From NCBI GenBank assembly GCA_964636985.1, contig CAZWSX010000009.1, forward strand, positions 172,340-236,339: a stretch of 64,000 nucleotides of DNA, in the 5' to 3' direction. Source of the stretch: CAZWSX01 sp964636985 (lineage in GTDB: Bacteria; Planctomycetota; Planctomycetia; Pirellulales; Pirellulaceae). The notes beneath the pieces are model-generated. The model saw nothing but the letters and a program-made list of their open reading frames with translations, was not told where the DNA came from and did not search any database. Shown here piece after piece: positions 53,230 to 61,860 of the stretch; the stretch's first letter is position 1; each line of letters begins with the position of its first letter. The translations under genes and the position numbers were made by a program.

Positions 53230-53490
53230 ATGCAAACCGGTTTTGTGGTGGGACGCGCGACCTCGACGGTCAAACATCCGACCATGCAAGGACAAAAACT
53301 GATGATCGTGCAGGCCCACATGGCCGACGGTCGCAGCGTCGACGCTGATCCGGTGATCGCCGTCGACTGCGTGGGCGCCGGGATTGGCGAACGCGTGCTG
53401 TTTTCGAGCGACGGAAAGTACACACGAGAGTTTTTGAAAGCCGATGCAACGCCCGTCCGCTGGGCGATCATCGGAATTTGCGATTCATGA
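53230..53490 (+). CDS. BMC-P pentameric shell vertex protein 2 (EutN/CcmL family)
   Basis: 86 residues: FVVGRATSTVKHPTMQGQKLMIVQAH, VIAVDCVGAGIGERVLFSSDGKYTR and WAIIGICDS. The turn reads GAGIGERV, with Glu in place of the usual Asp. The stop overlaps the start of the next gene by 4 bases (ATGA), so the two are translationally coupled. Confidence 0.93.
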   Translation: MQTGFVVGRATSTVKHPTMQGQKLMIVQAHMADGRSVDADPVIAVDCVGAGIGERVLFSSDGKYTREFLKADATPVRWAIIGICDS

Positions 53491-54380
53491 ACGACGTTGA
53501 ACTGAAAAAGGTCGTAGCCGAAGTCGTCCGCCGCTTGCTGGCGGGCGAACATGCTGCGCCATGTTCAAGCGAAGTTGTTACATCGCGTGCCGAGACAGTT
53601 CGACAAGCCTCTCAAATCACGCAAGTCACCAGCAGCACCAAGAGAACTTCGTCTGTCGTGCCGACAACAAGCCTGTCGGCAATCGGCGGTGTGAGCGGCT
53701 TCCCTGTTCGACCGACGTTGGAAGTTACCAAAAACTCGCCGAGCAACTCCGACATACTCACCTGCGACAACCAGCTGCTGACGCTAGGGACGTTCGCCAA
53801 GGGTCTCGAAGGCGTGCGGCACCTGATTATCGCTCCGAAAGCGGTAATAACCCCTTCGCTCAAGGAAGAACTCCACCGCCGCGGCATCGAAGTCGAACGC
53901 CGGGCCAGCGGTCGAGCTCCGCAAAACGTAACCACCAAAGCCGGAAAGTCGGTTGCAGTTTCCTCAGTCGAGGCACGGCCCACTGGGCGACTGCTCGTGA
54001 TCGAGTTTGATTGCTCGAAAAAGAATCATTGGGCGAAAGCGATCGCCCAAGCGGCCGGAACCATCGATCATTTAGCCTGTGCATCGCTCTCGCAGGCCTT
54101 GGATGCGGTCGCCAGCCACGTCTCGCGCGGCGAGCAACTCGCCGTGATCTTGACGCGGCAAGCGGCAGCGGTGGCTTGTGCAGCAAACCGAAACAACGCC
54201 GTCCGCGCGGCCGCGACGGGCAGCATCGACACTGTGGCAACGGTCACGCGCTCGATGGCGGCCAACGTCCTCGCAATCGATCCCTCACAACACAGCCGGC
54301 ACACGCTGCAAGCGATGACGCGCCAGTTTTTGAAGGCGCCCACGCGAGAGATCCGGACCGAATTTGAAGGACACGTTTAA
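53487..54380 (+). CDS. microcompartment-associated protein, degenerate RpiB-like pseudoenzyme with encapsulation helix
   Basis: 297 residues from ATG 53487. Residues about 1-20 (MNDVELKKVVAEVVRRLLAG) are a typical encapsulation peptide. A Ser/Thr-rich linker runs to about residue 95. The rest reads as a ribose-5-phosphate isomerase B/LacAB fold: residues about 112-140 (HLIIAPKAVITPSLKEELHRRGIEVE) align with the N-terminal strand-helix of RpiB, and residues about 215-290 (LAVILTRQAAAVACAANR, then AVRAAATGS and MAANVLAIDP) align with its Cys-Gly-Thr loop, Ala-Ala-Asn-Lys helix and His/Asn-Val-Leu strand. The catalytic Asp-His, Cys and His positions are replaced. Scaffold or binding role is inferred; the alignment is my own by eye. 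Confidence 0.72.
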   Translation: MNDVELKKVVAEVVRRLLAGEHAAPCSSEVVTSRAETVRQASQITQVTSSTKRTSSVVPTTSLSAIGGVSGFPVRPTLEVTKNSPSNSDILTCDNQLLTLGTFAKGLEGVRHLIIAPKAVITPSLKEELHRRGIEVERRASGRAPQNVTTKAGKSVAVSSVEARPTGRLLVIEFDCSKKNHWAKAIAQAAGTIDHLACASLSQALDAVASHVSRGEQLAVILTRQAAAVACAANRNNAVRAAATGSIDTVATVTRSMAANVLAIDPSQHSRHTLQAMTRQFLKAPTREIRTEFEGHV

Positions 54381-54388
54381 GTACCACC

Positions 54389-54703
54389 ATGCGAATCGCC
54401 CAAGTTATCGGATCGATCACGCTCAACCGCTGCCACGAGACTTTCGTGGGCGCGCAGTTGAAGCTGGCCGTTCCTATGACGCTCGACGAACTCGCCGGCC
54501 AGAAAAAGCCGATGGGCGAATCGCTCGTCGTTTGGGACCCCCTTGGTGCGGGCGTCGGACAATTGGTCTCGCTCAGCGAAGGGGGCGAAGCGGCCCAACC
54601 GTTTCGTCCGCTGGAGAAACCGGTCGATGCCTACCTGTCGGCGATCCTGGACGACGTCCACATCGACGAGCGCATTGCGCAACAGATGCTCAACAAATCC
54701 TAA
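54389..54703 (+). CDS. BMC-P pentameric shell vertex protein 3 (EutN/CcmL family)
   Basis: 104 residues: MRIAQVIGSITLNRCHETFVGAQLKLAVPM, VVWDPLGAGVGQLVSLSEGGEAA and the C-terminal helix DDVHIDERIAQQMLNKS. The loop is GAGVGQL, with Gln where the usual acidic residue is. It has a longer C-terminus than the other two pentamers. Three pentamers with different loops suggest distinct vertex partners. Confidence 0.93.
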   Translation: MRIAQVIGSITLNRCHETFVGAQLKLAVPMTLDELAGQKKPMGESLVVWDPLGAGVGQLVSLSEGGEAAQPFRPLEKPVDAYLSAILDDVHIDERIAQQMLNKS

Positions 54704-54752
54704 ACACGTTAATCACCAAATCACTTTTTGACCCTAGTTATCGAGTCGAGTC

Positions 54753-55745
54753 ATGGCTGCAAACGCCCACAAGATCAAGCAAGACATCTGCGAAATCGGC
54801 CGTCGCCTTTACAACAAGGGCTTCGCCGCTGCCAACGACGGGAACATCACCGTCCGCATCAGCGACAACGAGGTCCTGTGCACGCCGACGATGCACAGCA
54901 AGGGTTTCCTCAAACCCGAGGACATCAGCACCATCGACATGACGGGCAAGCAGATCTCCGGCGTGAAGAAGCGATCGAGCGAGGCCCTGCTGCACCTGGA
55001 AATCTACAAGGCTCGTCCCGATGTTAAGAGCGTCGTCCACTGCCATCCGCCGCACGCCACGGCCTTCGCGATCGCCCGCGAGCCCATTCCGCAGTGCGTG
55101 CTACCGGAAGTGGAAGTGTTTCTCGGCGACGTGCCGATCACCAAGTACGAAACGCCTGGCGGCAAAGAATTCGCCGAGACGATCCTGCCATTCGTCAGCA
55201 AGACCAACGTGATCATCCTCGCCAACCACGGCACCGTCAGCTTCGGCGTCGACGTCGAACAAGCTTACTGGTGGACCGAGATCCTCGATGCTTATTGCCG
55301 GATGCTGATGCTCGCCCGCGACCTGGGCAAGATCAACTACTTCACCGAGCCAAAGCAGCGCGAGCTGCTCGACCTGAAGCAAAAGTGGGGCTGGTCCGAT
55401 CCTCGTAACACCAAGGAATACGAGAACTGCGATATCTGCGCTAACGATATCTTCCGCGGCACCTGGGAACAATCGGGCGTCGAGCGCCGCGCGTTCGACG
55501 CTCCTCCTCCGATGGGCCCCGGCGCTGCCAAAGCAGCTGCCATGATCGGCGGAGCCAAATCGGGTTCGATTCCCACGTTCACCAGCAATGGCTCGTCGAG
55601 CAGCAAGTCGGCCGCGCCTTCCAACGCCGCTGTCGCTGCCGAAGTGGCCAAGGCCGTTTCGAGCGTTCAGGCCAGTGGCACCGATACCGAAGCCCTGATC
55701 AAACTGATCACCGATCGCGTGATGCAATCGTTGGCTTCAAAGTAA
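54753..55745 (+). CDS. class II aldolase (L-fuculose/L-rhamnulose-1-phosphate type) with C-terminal encapsulation peptide
   Basis: 330 residues. The aldolase core (about residues 1-215) has GFAAANDGNITVRI, LHLEIYKARPDVKSVVHCHPPHA (zinc-binding His pair and nearby Glu) and VIILANHGTVSFG (third His). It cleaves a deoxysugar-1-phosphate to lactaldehyde and dihydroxyacetone phosphate. Residues about 220-280 add a Cys-containing segment (NCDICANDIF), then an Ala/Ser-rich linker and a final helix TEALIKLITDRVMQSLASK, an encapsulation peptide at the C-terminus. The type of sugar is not settled by sequence. Confidence 0.93.
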   Translation: MAANAHKIKQDICEIGRRLYNKGFAAANDGNITVRISDNEVLCTPTMHSKGFLKPEDISTIDMTGKQISGVKKRSSEALLHLEIYKARPDVKSVVHCHPPHATAFAIAREPIPQCVLPEVEVFLGDVPITKYETPGGKEFAETILPFVSKTNVIILANHGTVSFGVDVEQAYWWTEILDAYCRMLMLARDLGKINYFTEPKQRELLDLKQKWGWSDPRNTKEYENCDICANDIFRGTWEQSGVERRAFDAPPPMGPGAAKAAAMIGGAKSGSIPTFTSNGSSSSKSAAPSNAAVAAEVAKAVSSVQASGTDTEALIKLITDRVMQSLASK

Positions 55746-55808
55746 CCCGAGAGCGGCTCAATACAAGAACCTCGCGTTTAGCGCGTACGAACGAACAAAG
55801 AGAGACAC

Positions 55809-56753
55809 ATGAAAGTCAGTATCATCGGCGGCGGCGGTTTGGTGGGTTCGTGCACGGCCTTTGCCTTGCAATGCGGCAAGGGCGTTCGCGAGATTGCCGT
55901 CTTGGACGTGAACGCGGAACTGGCCGCGGGCCACGCGCTCGACCTGCTCCACGGCGGGCCTAGCACCGCCGACCAGGTGATCGTCAGCGGCGGCTACGAG
56001 CACATTCCGAGTAGCGACGTCGTCTGCATCACGGCTGGTCTTCGCCGCAAGCCCGACGAGAGCCGCCTCGACCTGATCAATCGCAACACCGACTTGTTCC
56101 TGTCGATTCTGGCCGAAGTCTCCAAAGCCGGGCTCAAGCGCGACGCCATCGTCGTCGTCGTTTCGAATCCCGTCGATATCCTCACCTACGTGGCAGCCGA
56201 TCGCTTGGGCCTGCCGCAATCGCAAGTCATCGGATTGGGAACGCAGCTCGACACCATCCGCTTCCGTGCGCTCATCGCCGAAAAGATCGGCGTGCCACCC
56301 TCGCAAATGCAGGCAATCATCCTGGGCGAGCACGGCGACAGCATGGTCCCGATCTGGTCGAGCGCCACGGTCGGTAACATGCCGCTGGCATCGTATCCCG
56401 GCTGGAATAGCAAGCTCGCCGAAGAACTCTTCACTCGCACCAAGGGCTCGGGCGCCGAAGTGATCAAGCGCAAAGGTGGGGCCGGCTTCGCCGTAGGCAT
56501 CGCGATTCGCGACGTGATCGAGAGCATCGCCCTCGACCAACGCCGCATCTTGCCCGTTTCGACTGTGCAAGACGGTGCCTATGGCATTCAAGACGTTGCC
56601 TTGAGCGTACCGACAATTGTCGGCCGCACCGGGGCACTGGGCCGCTATGCCGTCGATCTCGCGGCCAATGAGGTGAGCGGCATCCAAAAAAGCGCTGCGA
56701 CGCTTAAGGAAACGCTCAAGACGGTCCTCGACCGGATTGGCCGCGTTCGATAG
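55809..56753 (+). CDS. lactate/malate dehydrogenase family enzyme of the microcompartment
   Basis: 314 residues. NAD-binding GGGGLVGS (about residue 8), VLDVNAELAAGHALDL, and the substrate-loop segment AGLRRKPDESR; the residue ahead of the Lys-Pro is Arg, as in malate-type enzymes, rather than the Gln of lactate dehydrogenases. Catalytic Asp is in the LGTQLDTIRFR region and catalytic His in ILGEHGDSMVP. It may reduce lactaldehyde or interconvert a 2-hydroxyacid and so recycle NAD for the aldehyde dehydrogenase. No encapsulation peptide is evident. Last gene of the operon. Confidence 0.93.
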   Translation: MKVSIIGGGGLVGSCTAFALQCGKGVREIAVLDVNAELAAGHALDLLHGGPSTADQVIVSGGYEHIPSSDVVCITAGLRRKPDESRLDLINRNTDLFLSILAEVSKAGLKRDAIVVVVSNPVDILTYVAADRLGLPQSQVIGLGTQLDTIRFRALIAEKIGVPPSQMQAIILGEHGDSMVPIWSSATVGNMPLASYPGWNSKLAEELFTRTKGSGAEVIKRKGGAGFAVGIAIRDVIESIALDQRRILPVSTVQDGAYGIQDVALSVPTIVGRTGALGRYAVDLAANEVSGIQKSAATLKETLKTVLDRIGRVR

Positions 56754-56826
56754 CAACGAACTGGATAGTTTCCTGGCGGCGACTTTCCCCTAGAATTACG
56801 TGGTGCACGTACAGGGGAGAAGCCGT

Positions 56827-57039
56827 ATGCCGACAAGAAGCGTTTCAACTCAGTCAAGTAAGACCGTACCGATCGAATTCTCTGGGAAGTGGGTTGCCTG
56901 GAATTCGGATCATTCGCGTATCGTGGCTCACGCCAAAAGCCTGCAAGAGATTTGGGAGCTCGTTCGCGAGAGCAAGGTAGAAGATCCCGTCTTCGAAAAG
57001 GTACCTCGAGCTGATGTTCGATTTGTGGGGATGCGATGA
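56827..57039 (+). CDS. small DUF5678-like protein
   Basis: 70 residues from ATG 56827, preceded by AGGGGAGA. The pattern KWVAWNSDHSRIVAHAKSLQEIWELVRESKVEDPVFEKVP matches the DUF5678 family of short alpha/beta proteins. Its last four bases (ATGA) overlap the start of the retropepsin-like gene, so the pair is coupled. Function of the family is not known; partner role suggested by the overlap. Confidence 0.75.
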   Translation: MPTRSVSTQSSKTVPIEFSGKWVAWNSDHSRIVAHAKSLQEIWELVRESKVEDPVFEKVPRADVRFVGMR

Positions 57040-57497
57040 GGTTTCCCTACCGTCAATACATCAGCAAGTTTCCTGGTACCGACGACTACCGCCTTATACT
57101 CCGCCCCATTATTAGCCTTAGAATCATTGGTCCGAAGTCCGAGGCTCGATGGGATGCTTTGGTCGATACAGGCGCTGACGAAACGTTGCTCCCTCTATCC
57201 TTGGCGGAAGTTCTAAAAATCGAACTCGATCAGCAGCTGACGAGTGAGGCGGCGGGCATTTCTGGTGATCGCCTTAGGATTTACTACGGCGACGTTGAAT
57301 TTCGCGTCGCGGCCGACGATGAGGTCGTCTCGTGGAAGACAACTGTTGGTTTTGTCGAATTTGGTGCGGCAGATGACGAAGTAAAAATTCTTGGCCACGG
57401 GGGTTGCCTTGACTATTTCACGGCAACTTTTGATGGCGAAAAGGCCGAACTTGAACTCGTGCCTAATGGTCTATTGCCCATACCAACAGCTGATTGA
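57036..57497 (+). CDS. retropepsin-like aspartic protease-fold protein
   Basis: 153 residues. A single retropepsin domain with the catalytic triplet in ARWDALVDTGADETLLPLSLAEVL (DTGA) and a later ILGHGGCLDYFTATFD segment in place of the usual ILGxD turn; one active-site half per chain implies a homodimer. No signal peptide or membrane segment. Coupled with the DUF5678-like gene. Whether it is an active protease or a binding protein is open. Confidence 0.78.
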   Translation: MRFPYRQYISKFPGTDDYRLILRPIISLRIIGPKSEARWDALVDTGADETLLPLSLAEVLKIELDQQLTSEAAGISGDRLRIYYGDVEFRVAADDEVVSWKTTVGFVEFGAADDEVKILGHGGCLDYFTATFDGEKAELELVPNGLLPIPTAD

Positions 57498-57513
57498 ATT
57501 GGACGGGCGCTCG

Positions 57514-58329
57514 ATGGACCGCCAAAGTATTGAACGCGCCGCGGCGGTGATCCAAGCGGCCGACGCCCTACTAGTCGCCGCCGGTGCCGGGATGGGCGTC
57601 GACTCGGGCCTGCCTGACTTTCGTGGCAACGAAGGTTTCTGGAACGCCTATCCGCCGTTTCGCGCGGCCGGGCTGTCCTTCTACGACTTGGCCGTGCCCC
57701 ACTGGTTCGACGACGATCCCGCGCGGGCCTGGGGTTTCTACGGACACCGTCGCAACTTGTATCGCGCGACGGAGCCGCATGCTGGCTTTGCCATCCTCAA
57801 GAAGTGGTGCGATGCCAAGCCGCGGGGGCACTTCGTCTTCACCAGCAACGTAGACAGCCATTTTCAGCGAGCAGGATTCGCCGATGACGTCATCGGCGAG
57901 TGCCACGGCAGCCTGGCCCACCTGCAATGCGTCCGCGGATGCAAGCTAGAGATTTGGGAGGCCGGCGATCTGGAAATCGGCGTCGATCCTTCCACGTTCC
58001 GAGCCAGCGAAACATTGCCGCGATGCCCCCACTGCAACAAACTGGCCCGGCCGAATGTCCTGATGTTTGGTGACTACGGTTGGTTGCCCGAAAGAACAGA
58101 GCAGCAGCTTGCTCGCATGCAGAAGTGGCTCTCGCGGCAGCAAAAGAGTAAGCTCGCCGTGATTGAGCTTGGGGCAGGAACTGCCGTACCGACCGTACGG
58201 TTGTTTTGCGAAGAACTTGGCGCGACGCTGGTCCGAATTAACGTCCGCGAACCAGAAGGCCCGCCAGGAACGTTTTCCATAGCGGGCGGGGCACTCGAAG
58301 CCTTGAAGGCGATCGACGCGATCTTGTAA
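57514..58329 (+). CDS. Sir2-family NAD-dependent protein deacylase
   Basis: 271 residues from ATG 57514. NAD pocket: AAGAGMGVDSGLPDFRGNEGFW (about residues 24-45); TSNVDSHFQRAGF; catalytic His in ECHGSLAHLQC; zinc Cys4 formed by LQCVRGC and LPRCPHCNKLARP, and RPNVLMFGDYGW. Slightly divergent from the commonest bacterial CobB: the usual TQN is TSN. It removes acyl groups from lysines, using NAD. It lies 16 bases after the retropepsin-like gene, but a shared function is not evident. Confidence 0.9.
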   Translation: MDRQSIERAAAVIQAADALLVAAGAGMGVDSGLPDFRGNEGFWNAYPPFRAAGLSFYDLAVPHWFDDDPARAWGFYGHRRNLYRATEPHAGFAILKKWCDAKPRGHFVFTSNVDSHFQRAGFADDVIGECHGSLAHLQCVRGCKLEIWEAGDLEIGVDPSTFRASETLPRCPHCNKLARPNVLMFGDYGWLPERTEQQLARMQKWLSRQQKSKLAVIELGAGTAVPTVRLFCEELGATLVRINVREPEGPPGTFSIAGGALEALKAIDAIL

Positions 58330-58332
58330 CGC

Positions 58333-59583
58333 CTAGGGGAGGCGTTCGGAGTTCACCTTCGGAAGGTCGCCCGTAAGCGCCTTCATGAACTCGACCAGGT
58401 CCTTCTTGTCCTGGGCAGTCAACTTGAGCTGCTTGATCTTGTCGCTCAGGCCGACGTTGGGGTGGCCACCTTTGTCGTAGTAGTCGACTACTTCTTCCAG
58501 CGTCTTCTGGCTGCCATCATGCATGTACGGCCCGGTTTGAGTGATGTTACGAATGGTGGGCGTTTTGAAAGCGCCGTGGTCGGCCTTGTCCTTGGTTTGG
58601 TCGTGCCGTCCCAAGTCGGGCTTCTCGTGTTGCATGCCGACGCCAATGTTGTGGAACTTTTCGTCGGTGAAATTCGCGCCCACGTGGCAGGCGGTGCAGT
58701 TCGCCTTCTGGCTGAAGAAAAGTTCGCGGCCGCGCTTGGCCGATTCGTTGATCGGATGTTCCGCACTGGCCTTTTTCAACGATTCCCACTTCGCGAATTC
58801 TTCGGGCTCGTCCGCTTTGAATGAGGCCGGATCTTTGATGTCCTCTTCGTAGGCCTTTTCGAAGGCTCGGAGCGACTCGTAATAGTCGGCCGGCGAAGAT
58901 CCACTCACGATCACGCGCTCAAACGTCGCGATGGCTTTGCCAATGGTGGCGATCGTCACGCCTTCCTTGGGGAAAATCTTGTCGAACTGGCGTTTGTAGC
59001 CATCGATGCCTTTAACCGTGGCGACGGCCTTTTCGTGCGTGTTCCCCATTTCGATCGGATTGGCGATTGGTCCGATGGCTTGGGCTTCGAGCGACTCCGC
59101 CCGGCCGTCCCAGAATTGAGGTCCGCTGAGAATTCGATTGAGCGCAATCGGCGAATTGCGGCCCCCTTGCTGTCCGTTGATGCCGACGCCGAACTGGGTG
59201 TTCTTGCCGTAGCCAAAATTCGGATCGTGGCACGAAGCACACGAGACGGAGTTGTCGCTCGACAGACGGGTGTCGAAAAAGAGCTGCCGGCCGAGCTCAA
59301 TCTTGGCCTTGGTAATCGGGTTGTCTTTGGGAATCGAAATCGCCGAGGCGCCTACATCCAGGCCCAGCGGCAACTCGACGGTCAACGAGGCGTGGTTCGC
59401 GGGATCGGAAAGCCACTTGTCGATTTGCGCCGTGGTCAACTTTCCAGTTCCGGGAATGCCGGCTGTGAGGCTGGAATCGGGAAGTTTCACCGAAGCGGAT
59501 TCGGCCGACCATGCAATCGCCGGACAACCAAAGGCTACCAAAACAGGGGCGAGCAATCGCCAAAACATCGGGTGTCGTGTCAT
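58333..59583 (-). CDS. di-haem cytochrome c peroxidase (MauG/CcpA family)
   Basis: 416 residues, signal peptide ending near IAWSAES. Two haem-binding motifs: SCASCHDPNFGY (Cys near residue 115) and NCTACHVGANF (near residue 300). Other landmarks are LGRQLFFDTRLSSDNSVSCASC, ELGRQ, the RNSPIALNR segment and PTIRNITQTGPYMHDGSQKTLEEVVDYYDKGG. A periplasmic enzyme that reduces hydrogen peroxide with c-type cytochromes or modifies a partner. Convergent with the sirtuin gene, with 3 bases between the stops. Confidence 0.92.
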   Translation of the reverse strand: MTRHPMFWRLLAPVLVAFGCPAIAWSAESASVKLPDSSLTAGIPGTGKLTTAQIDKWLSDPANHASLTVELPLGLDVGASAISIPKDNPITKAKIELGRQLFFDTRLSSDNSVSCASCHDPNFGYGKNTQFGVGINGQQGGRNSPIALNRILSGPQFWDGRAESLEAQAIGPIANPIEMGNTHEKAVATVKGIDGYKRQFDKIFPKEGVTIATIGKAIATFERVIVSGSSPADYYESLRAFEKAYEEDIKDPASFKADEPEEFAKWESLKKASAEHPINESAKRGRELFFSQKANCTACHVGANFTDEKFHNIGVGMQHEKPDLGRHDQTKDKADHGAFKTPTIRNITQTGPYMHDGSQKTLEEVVDYYDKGGHPNVGLSDKIKQLKLTAQDKKDLVEFMKALTGDLPKVNSERLP

Positions 59584-60321
59584 ACGAAAGCCAACATCTA
59601 GGAGGGATGGAACGGAGGGAACTGCCTGCGTAGACGCATTACCAGAACACGCATCGCCAGAACAATCGCCTTTTACGATGCCCTAACGTAGCGGCAGTTA
59701 CGCGACGCGACGGCCTCGCACAGGGAAAATCGCGTGCCCGCACATTATGTCTTGGGCCACCGCCCCTGTCGATTCGGCGAGCGTTTGCCAATCGCGGGCG
59801 GGAACCGGCCGGAGCCCTACCCGCTCCCATGATCTTGGGCCGTTTATCGGACTGTTCATCCGACTGCGTCCCACCCTGGCAAACCGGAGGCAGATTTTGA
59901 ACGTTTTCTCGACATAGGGGCGTCGGAATAATACTCACTGCCGGGGGCTTTGGAGCGTTCCGCGTCAAAGCTCTGCTGGCAAGCACCAAACCTGCCAGAT
60001 CTGACGATAGTAGGGGTGGGAAAGGGTTTTGCCCGCCGATTGGCCGGTCTGAGCGTCTATTTCTTTACTTCCTTTGCGGGTCCAACTAGGATCGAAGAAG
60101 GTTCTGGCGCGGATTCGGCGCTCACAGCGAGAATTTAGGCCAGACTTAAGATGGGTTAACAAACCGTTCCCGTGTCGCCGGCGAGCTTTCGCTGTCGGCC
60201 GGGGACGCTTCGGACCAGCTCGCGAGTTCGTGTTGCGCCGGAACACGCGCTCGCACCAATAGGCGATTCGATCGGCAGTGGGCTTCTAGGCAATTCGGGC
60301 GCAGGCTCGACGAGGTTTTCC
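59584..60321. other. long intergenic region, nothing recognised
   Basis: About 740 bases between the divergent peroxidase and DUF1598-like genes. It must contain both promoters. I searched for coding frames, hairpins with T-tracts, tRNA-like cloverleaves and repeats and saw none that convince. Some minus-strand frames of about 90-115 residues lack codon support. Confidence 0.4.
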
Positions 60322-61743
60322 ATGACGCGGTGCATCGGAACGTGGATGGTGGCGCTGGCGGCAGCGCTCGGTTTGGTGGGTTGGTCGAACATGGCCATGG
60401 CCCAACAAACGAACAACAACGGAAATACGACGGTCAACTTCGGTCAAACGGCCGGTGTCGACGTGGATGCCAATGGTGTCCTTCGCTATCGCGTGTACGA
60501 ATCGGTAGGCGGTGACGTCGGCAAGAAGCGATTGATGGCCGCCGCCAAAGAAAAGTTGCCGAAGGAATTGTCCAAGAGCAGCGAGCTTCGCAAGATCTCG
60601 CTCAATCGGCTCGAGAAGGCCCTGGCCGCCGCCGTCGAAAGCGGCAAACCAGTTCCCGCCGAGATGAAGTATCTCGCCGGCCTGGTCCGGATCGAGAACG
60701 TCTTCTTTTATCCTGAGACGGGCGACGTTGTGATCGCCGGTCCTGCGGAACCGTACGGTGCCGATCCGTCGGGTCGGATCGTCGGCCTCGACACGGGTGC
60801 TGCCACCGTCGAACTGCAAGACCTGATCGTCGCTTTGCGTGCCTTCCCGGCCGATAGCCGTGGCCGCGATGCCCGCATCCAATGCTCGATCGATCCAACG
60901 CAGGAGGGCCTTGCCCGCCTGAAGGAAGTGATCGCGACGGCCACCCGGAATTCGAGCGACGTGGTTTCCAATCCGCGTCCTTACGTCGATGCGATGCGCA
61001 ACGCTCTCGGTTTGCAAAACGTGACCGTGAACGGCGTCTCCCCTGAAACTCACTTCGCCCAGGTCCTGGTCGAAGCCGACTATCGGATGAAGATGATCGG
61101 TATCGGTCTCGAAGTTCTTCCCAAAGACGTGAAGGTGAAGAGCTACGTCGATCGCGCCAGCGGCAACGGCAGCAATGCCCTGCAACGTTGGTGGTTCGTT
61201 CCGAACTACGAATGCGTGAAGGTCACCGCCGATGGCAACGGAATGGAATTGGTAGGCCAAGGCGTGAAGCTGATTGGCGAAAGTGAACACATCAACGCCG
61301 ATGGCTCGCGCAAGGGAACTGGCAAAATTGAGGCATCGAGCGACGGATTTGCGAAGAACTTCACCTCGGAATATCCGAAGATCGCCAGCCGCGTGCCCGT
61401 GTACGGCCAATTGAAGAACGTGATCGACCTGTCGATCGCGGCCGCCTTCATCCAAGCCCAAGACTACTACGGCAAGTCGGGTTGGACCGGCGGCGTGTTC
61501 AACGACGAATCGGCTTACCCGGTCGAAACGTACCATTCGCCCAAACAAGTCGAAACAGCGATCAACGCCGTCTCGAAGGGTGCCAATAAGTTGGTCACGC
61601 CCATCGGTGGCGGTGTCGACATCAGCCCGCGACAAGCGCTGAGCGAAAACAACCGCCTCAGCGACGAGCAAGGCGCCGTGGCCGAAAAGGCTAAGAGCAT
61701 CTCGCTCGGCGGCCTGAGCGAAAGCCAATGGTGGTGGGACTAG
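60322..61743 (+). CDS. exported DUF1598-like planctomycete protein
   Basis: 473 residues from ATG 60322; signal peptide ends near NMAMAQQ. The body includes GVDVDANGVLRYRVYES, VRIENVFFYPETGDVVIAGPAEPY, RDARIQCSIDPTQEGLARLKEVI and VETYHSPKQVETAINAVSKG, a pattern I associate with DUF1598, a family mostly in planctomycetes. No known enzyme motif. A strong terminator follows. The in-frame part upstream of 60322 lacks codon support. Confidence 0.78.
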   Translation: MTRCIGTWMVALAAALGLVGWSNMAMAQQTNNNGNTTVNFGQTAGVDVDANGVLRYRVYESVGGDVGKKRLMAAAKEKLPKELSKSSELRKISLNRLEKALAAAVESGKPVPAEMKYLAGLVRIENVFFYPETGDVVIAGPAEPYGADPSGRIVGLDTGAATVELQDLIVALRAFPADSRGRDARIQCSIDPTQEGLARLKEVIATATRNSSDVVSNPRPYVDAMRNALGLQNVTVNGVSPETHFAQVLVEADYRMKMIGIGLEVLPKDVKVKSYVDRASGNGSNALQRWWFVPNYECVKVTADGNGMELVGQGVKLIGESEHINADGSRKGTGKIEASSDGFAKNFTSEYPKIASRVPVYGQLKNVIDLSIAAAFIQAQDYYGKSGWTGGVFNDESAYPVETYHSPKQVETAINAVSKGANKLVTPIGGGVDISPRQALSENNRLSDEQGAVAEKAKSISLGGLSESQWWWD

Positions 61744-61773
61744 TTCGCCACTGAACCACAATGAAAAACCCGC

Positions 61774-61813
61774 GGCCCGGTGAGTGCAACTCACTGGGCC
61801 GTGTTGTTTTCTT
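61774..61813 (+). terminator. intrinsic terminator after the DUF1598-like gene
   Basis: GGCCCGGTGAGT (61774-61785), loop GCA, ACTCACTGGGCC (61789-61800), a 12-bp stem with one G-T pair, followed by GTGTTGTTTTCTT. Confidence 0.85.
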
Positions 61814-61860
61814 GGCAAGTTATTTCTTGACGTGTTGTTTTCTTAGACGCGTCAACGACC

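Noticed and set aside
60286..61818. 510-residue minus-strand frame over the DUF1598-like gene
   Set aside because: Antisense artefact; the plus-strand gene has a signal peptide and a terminator.
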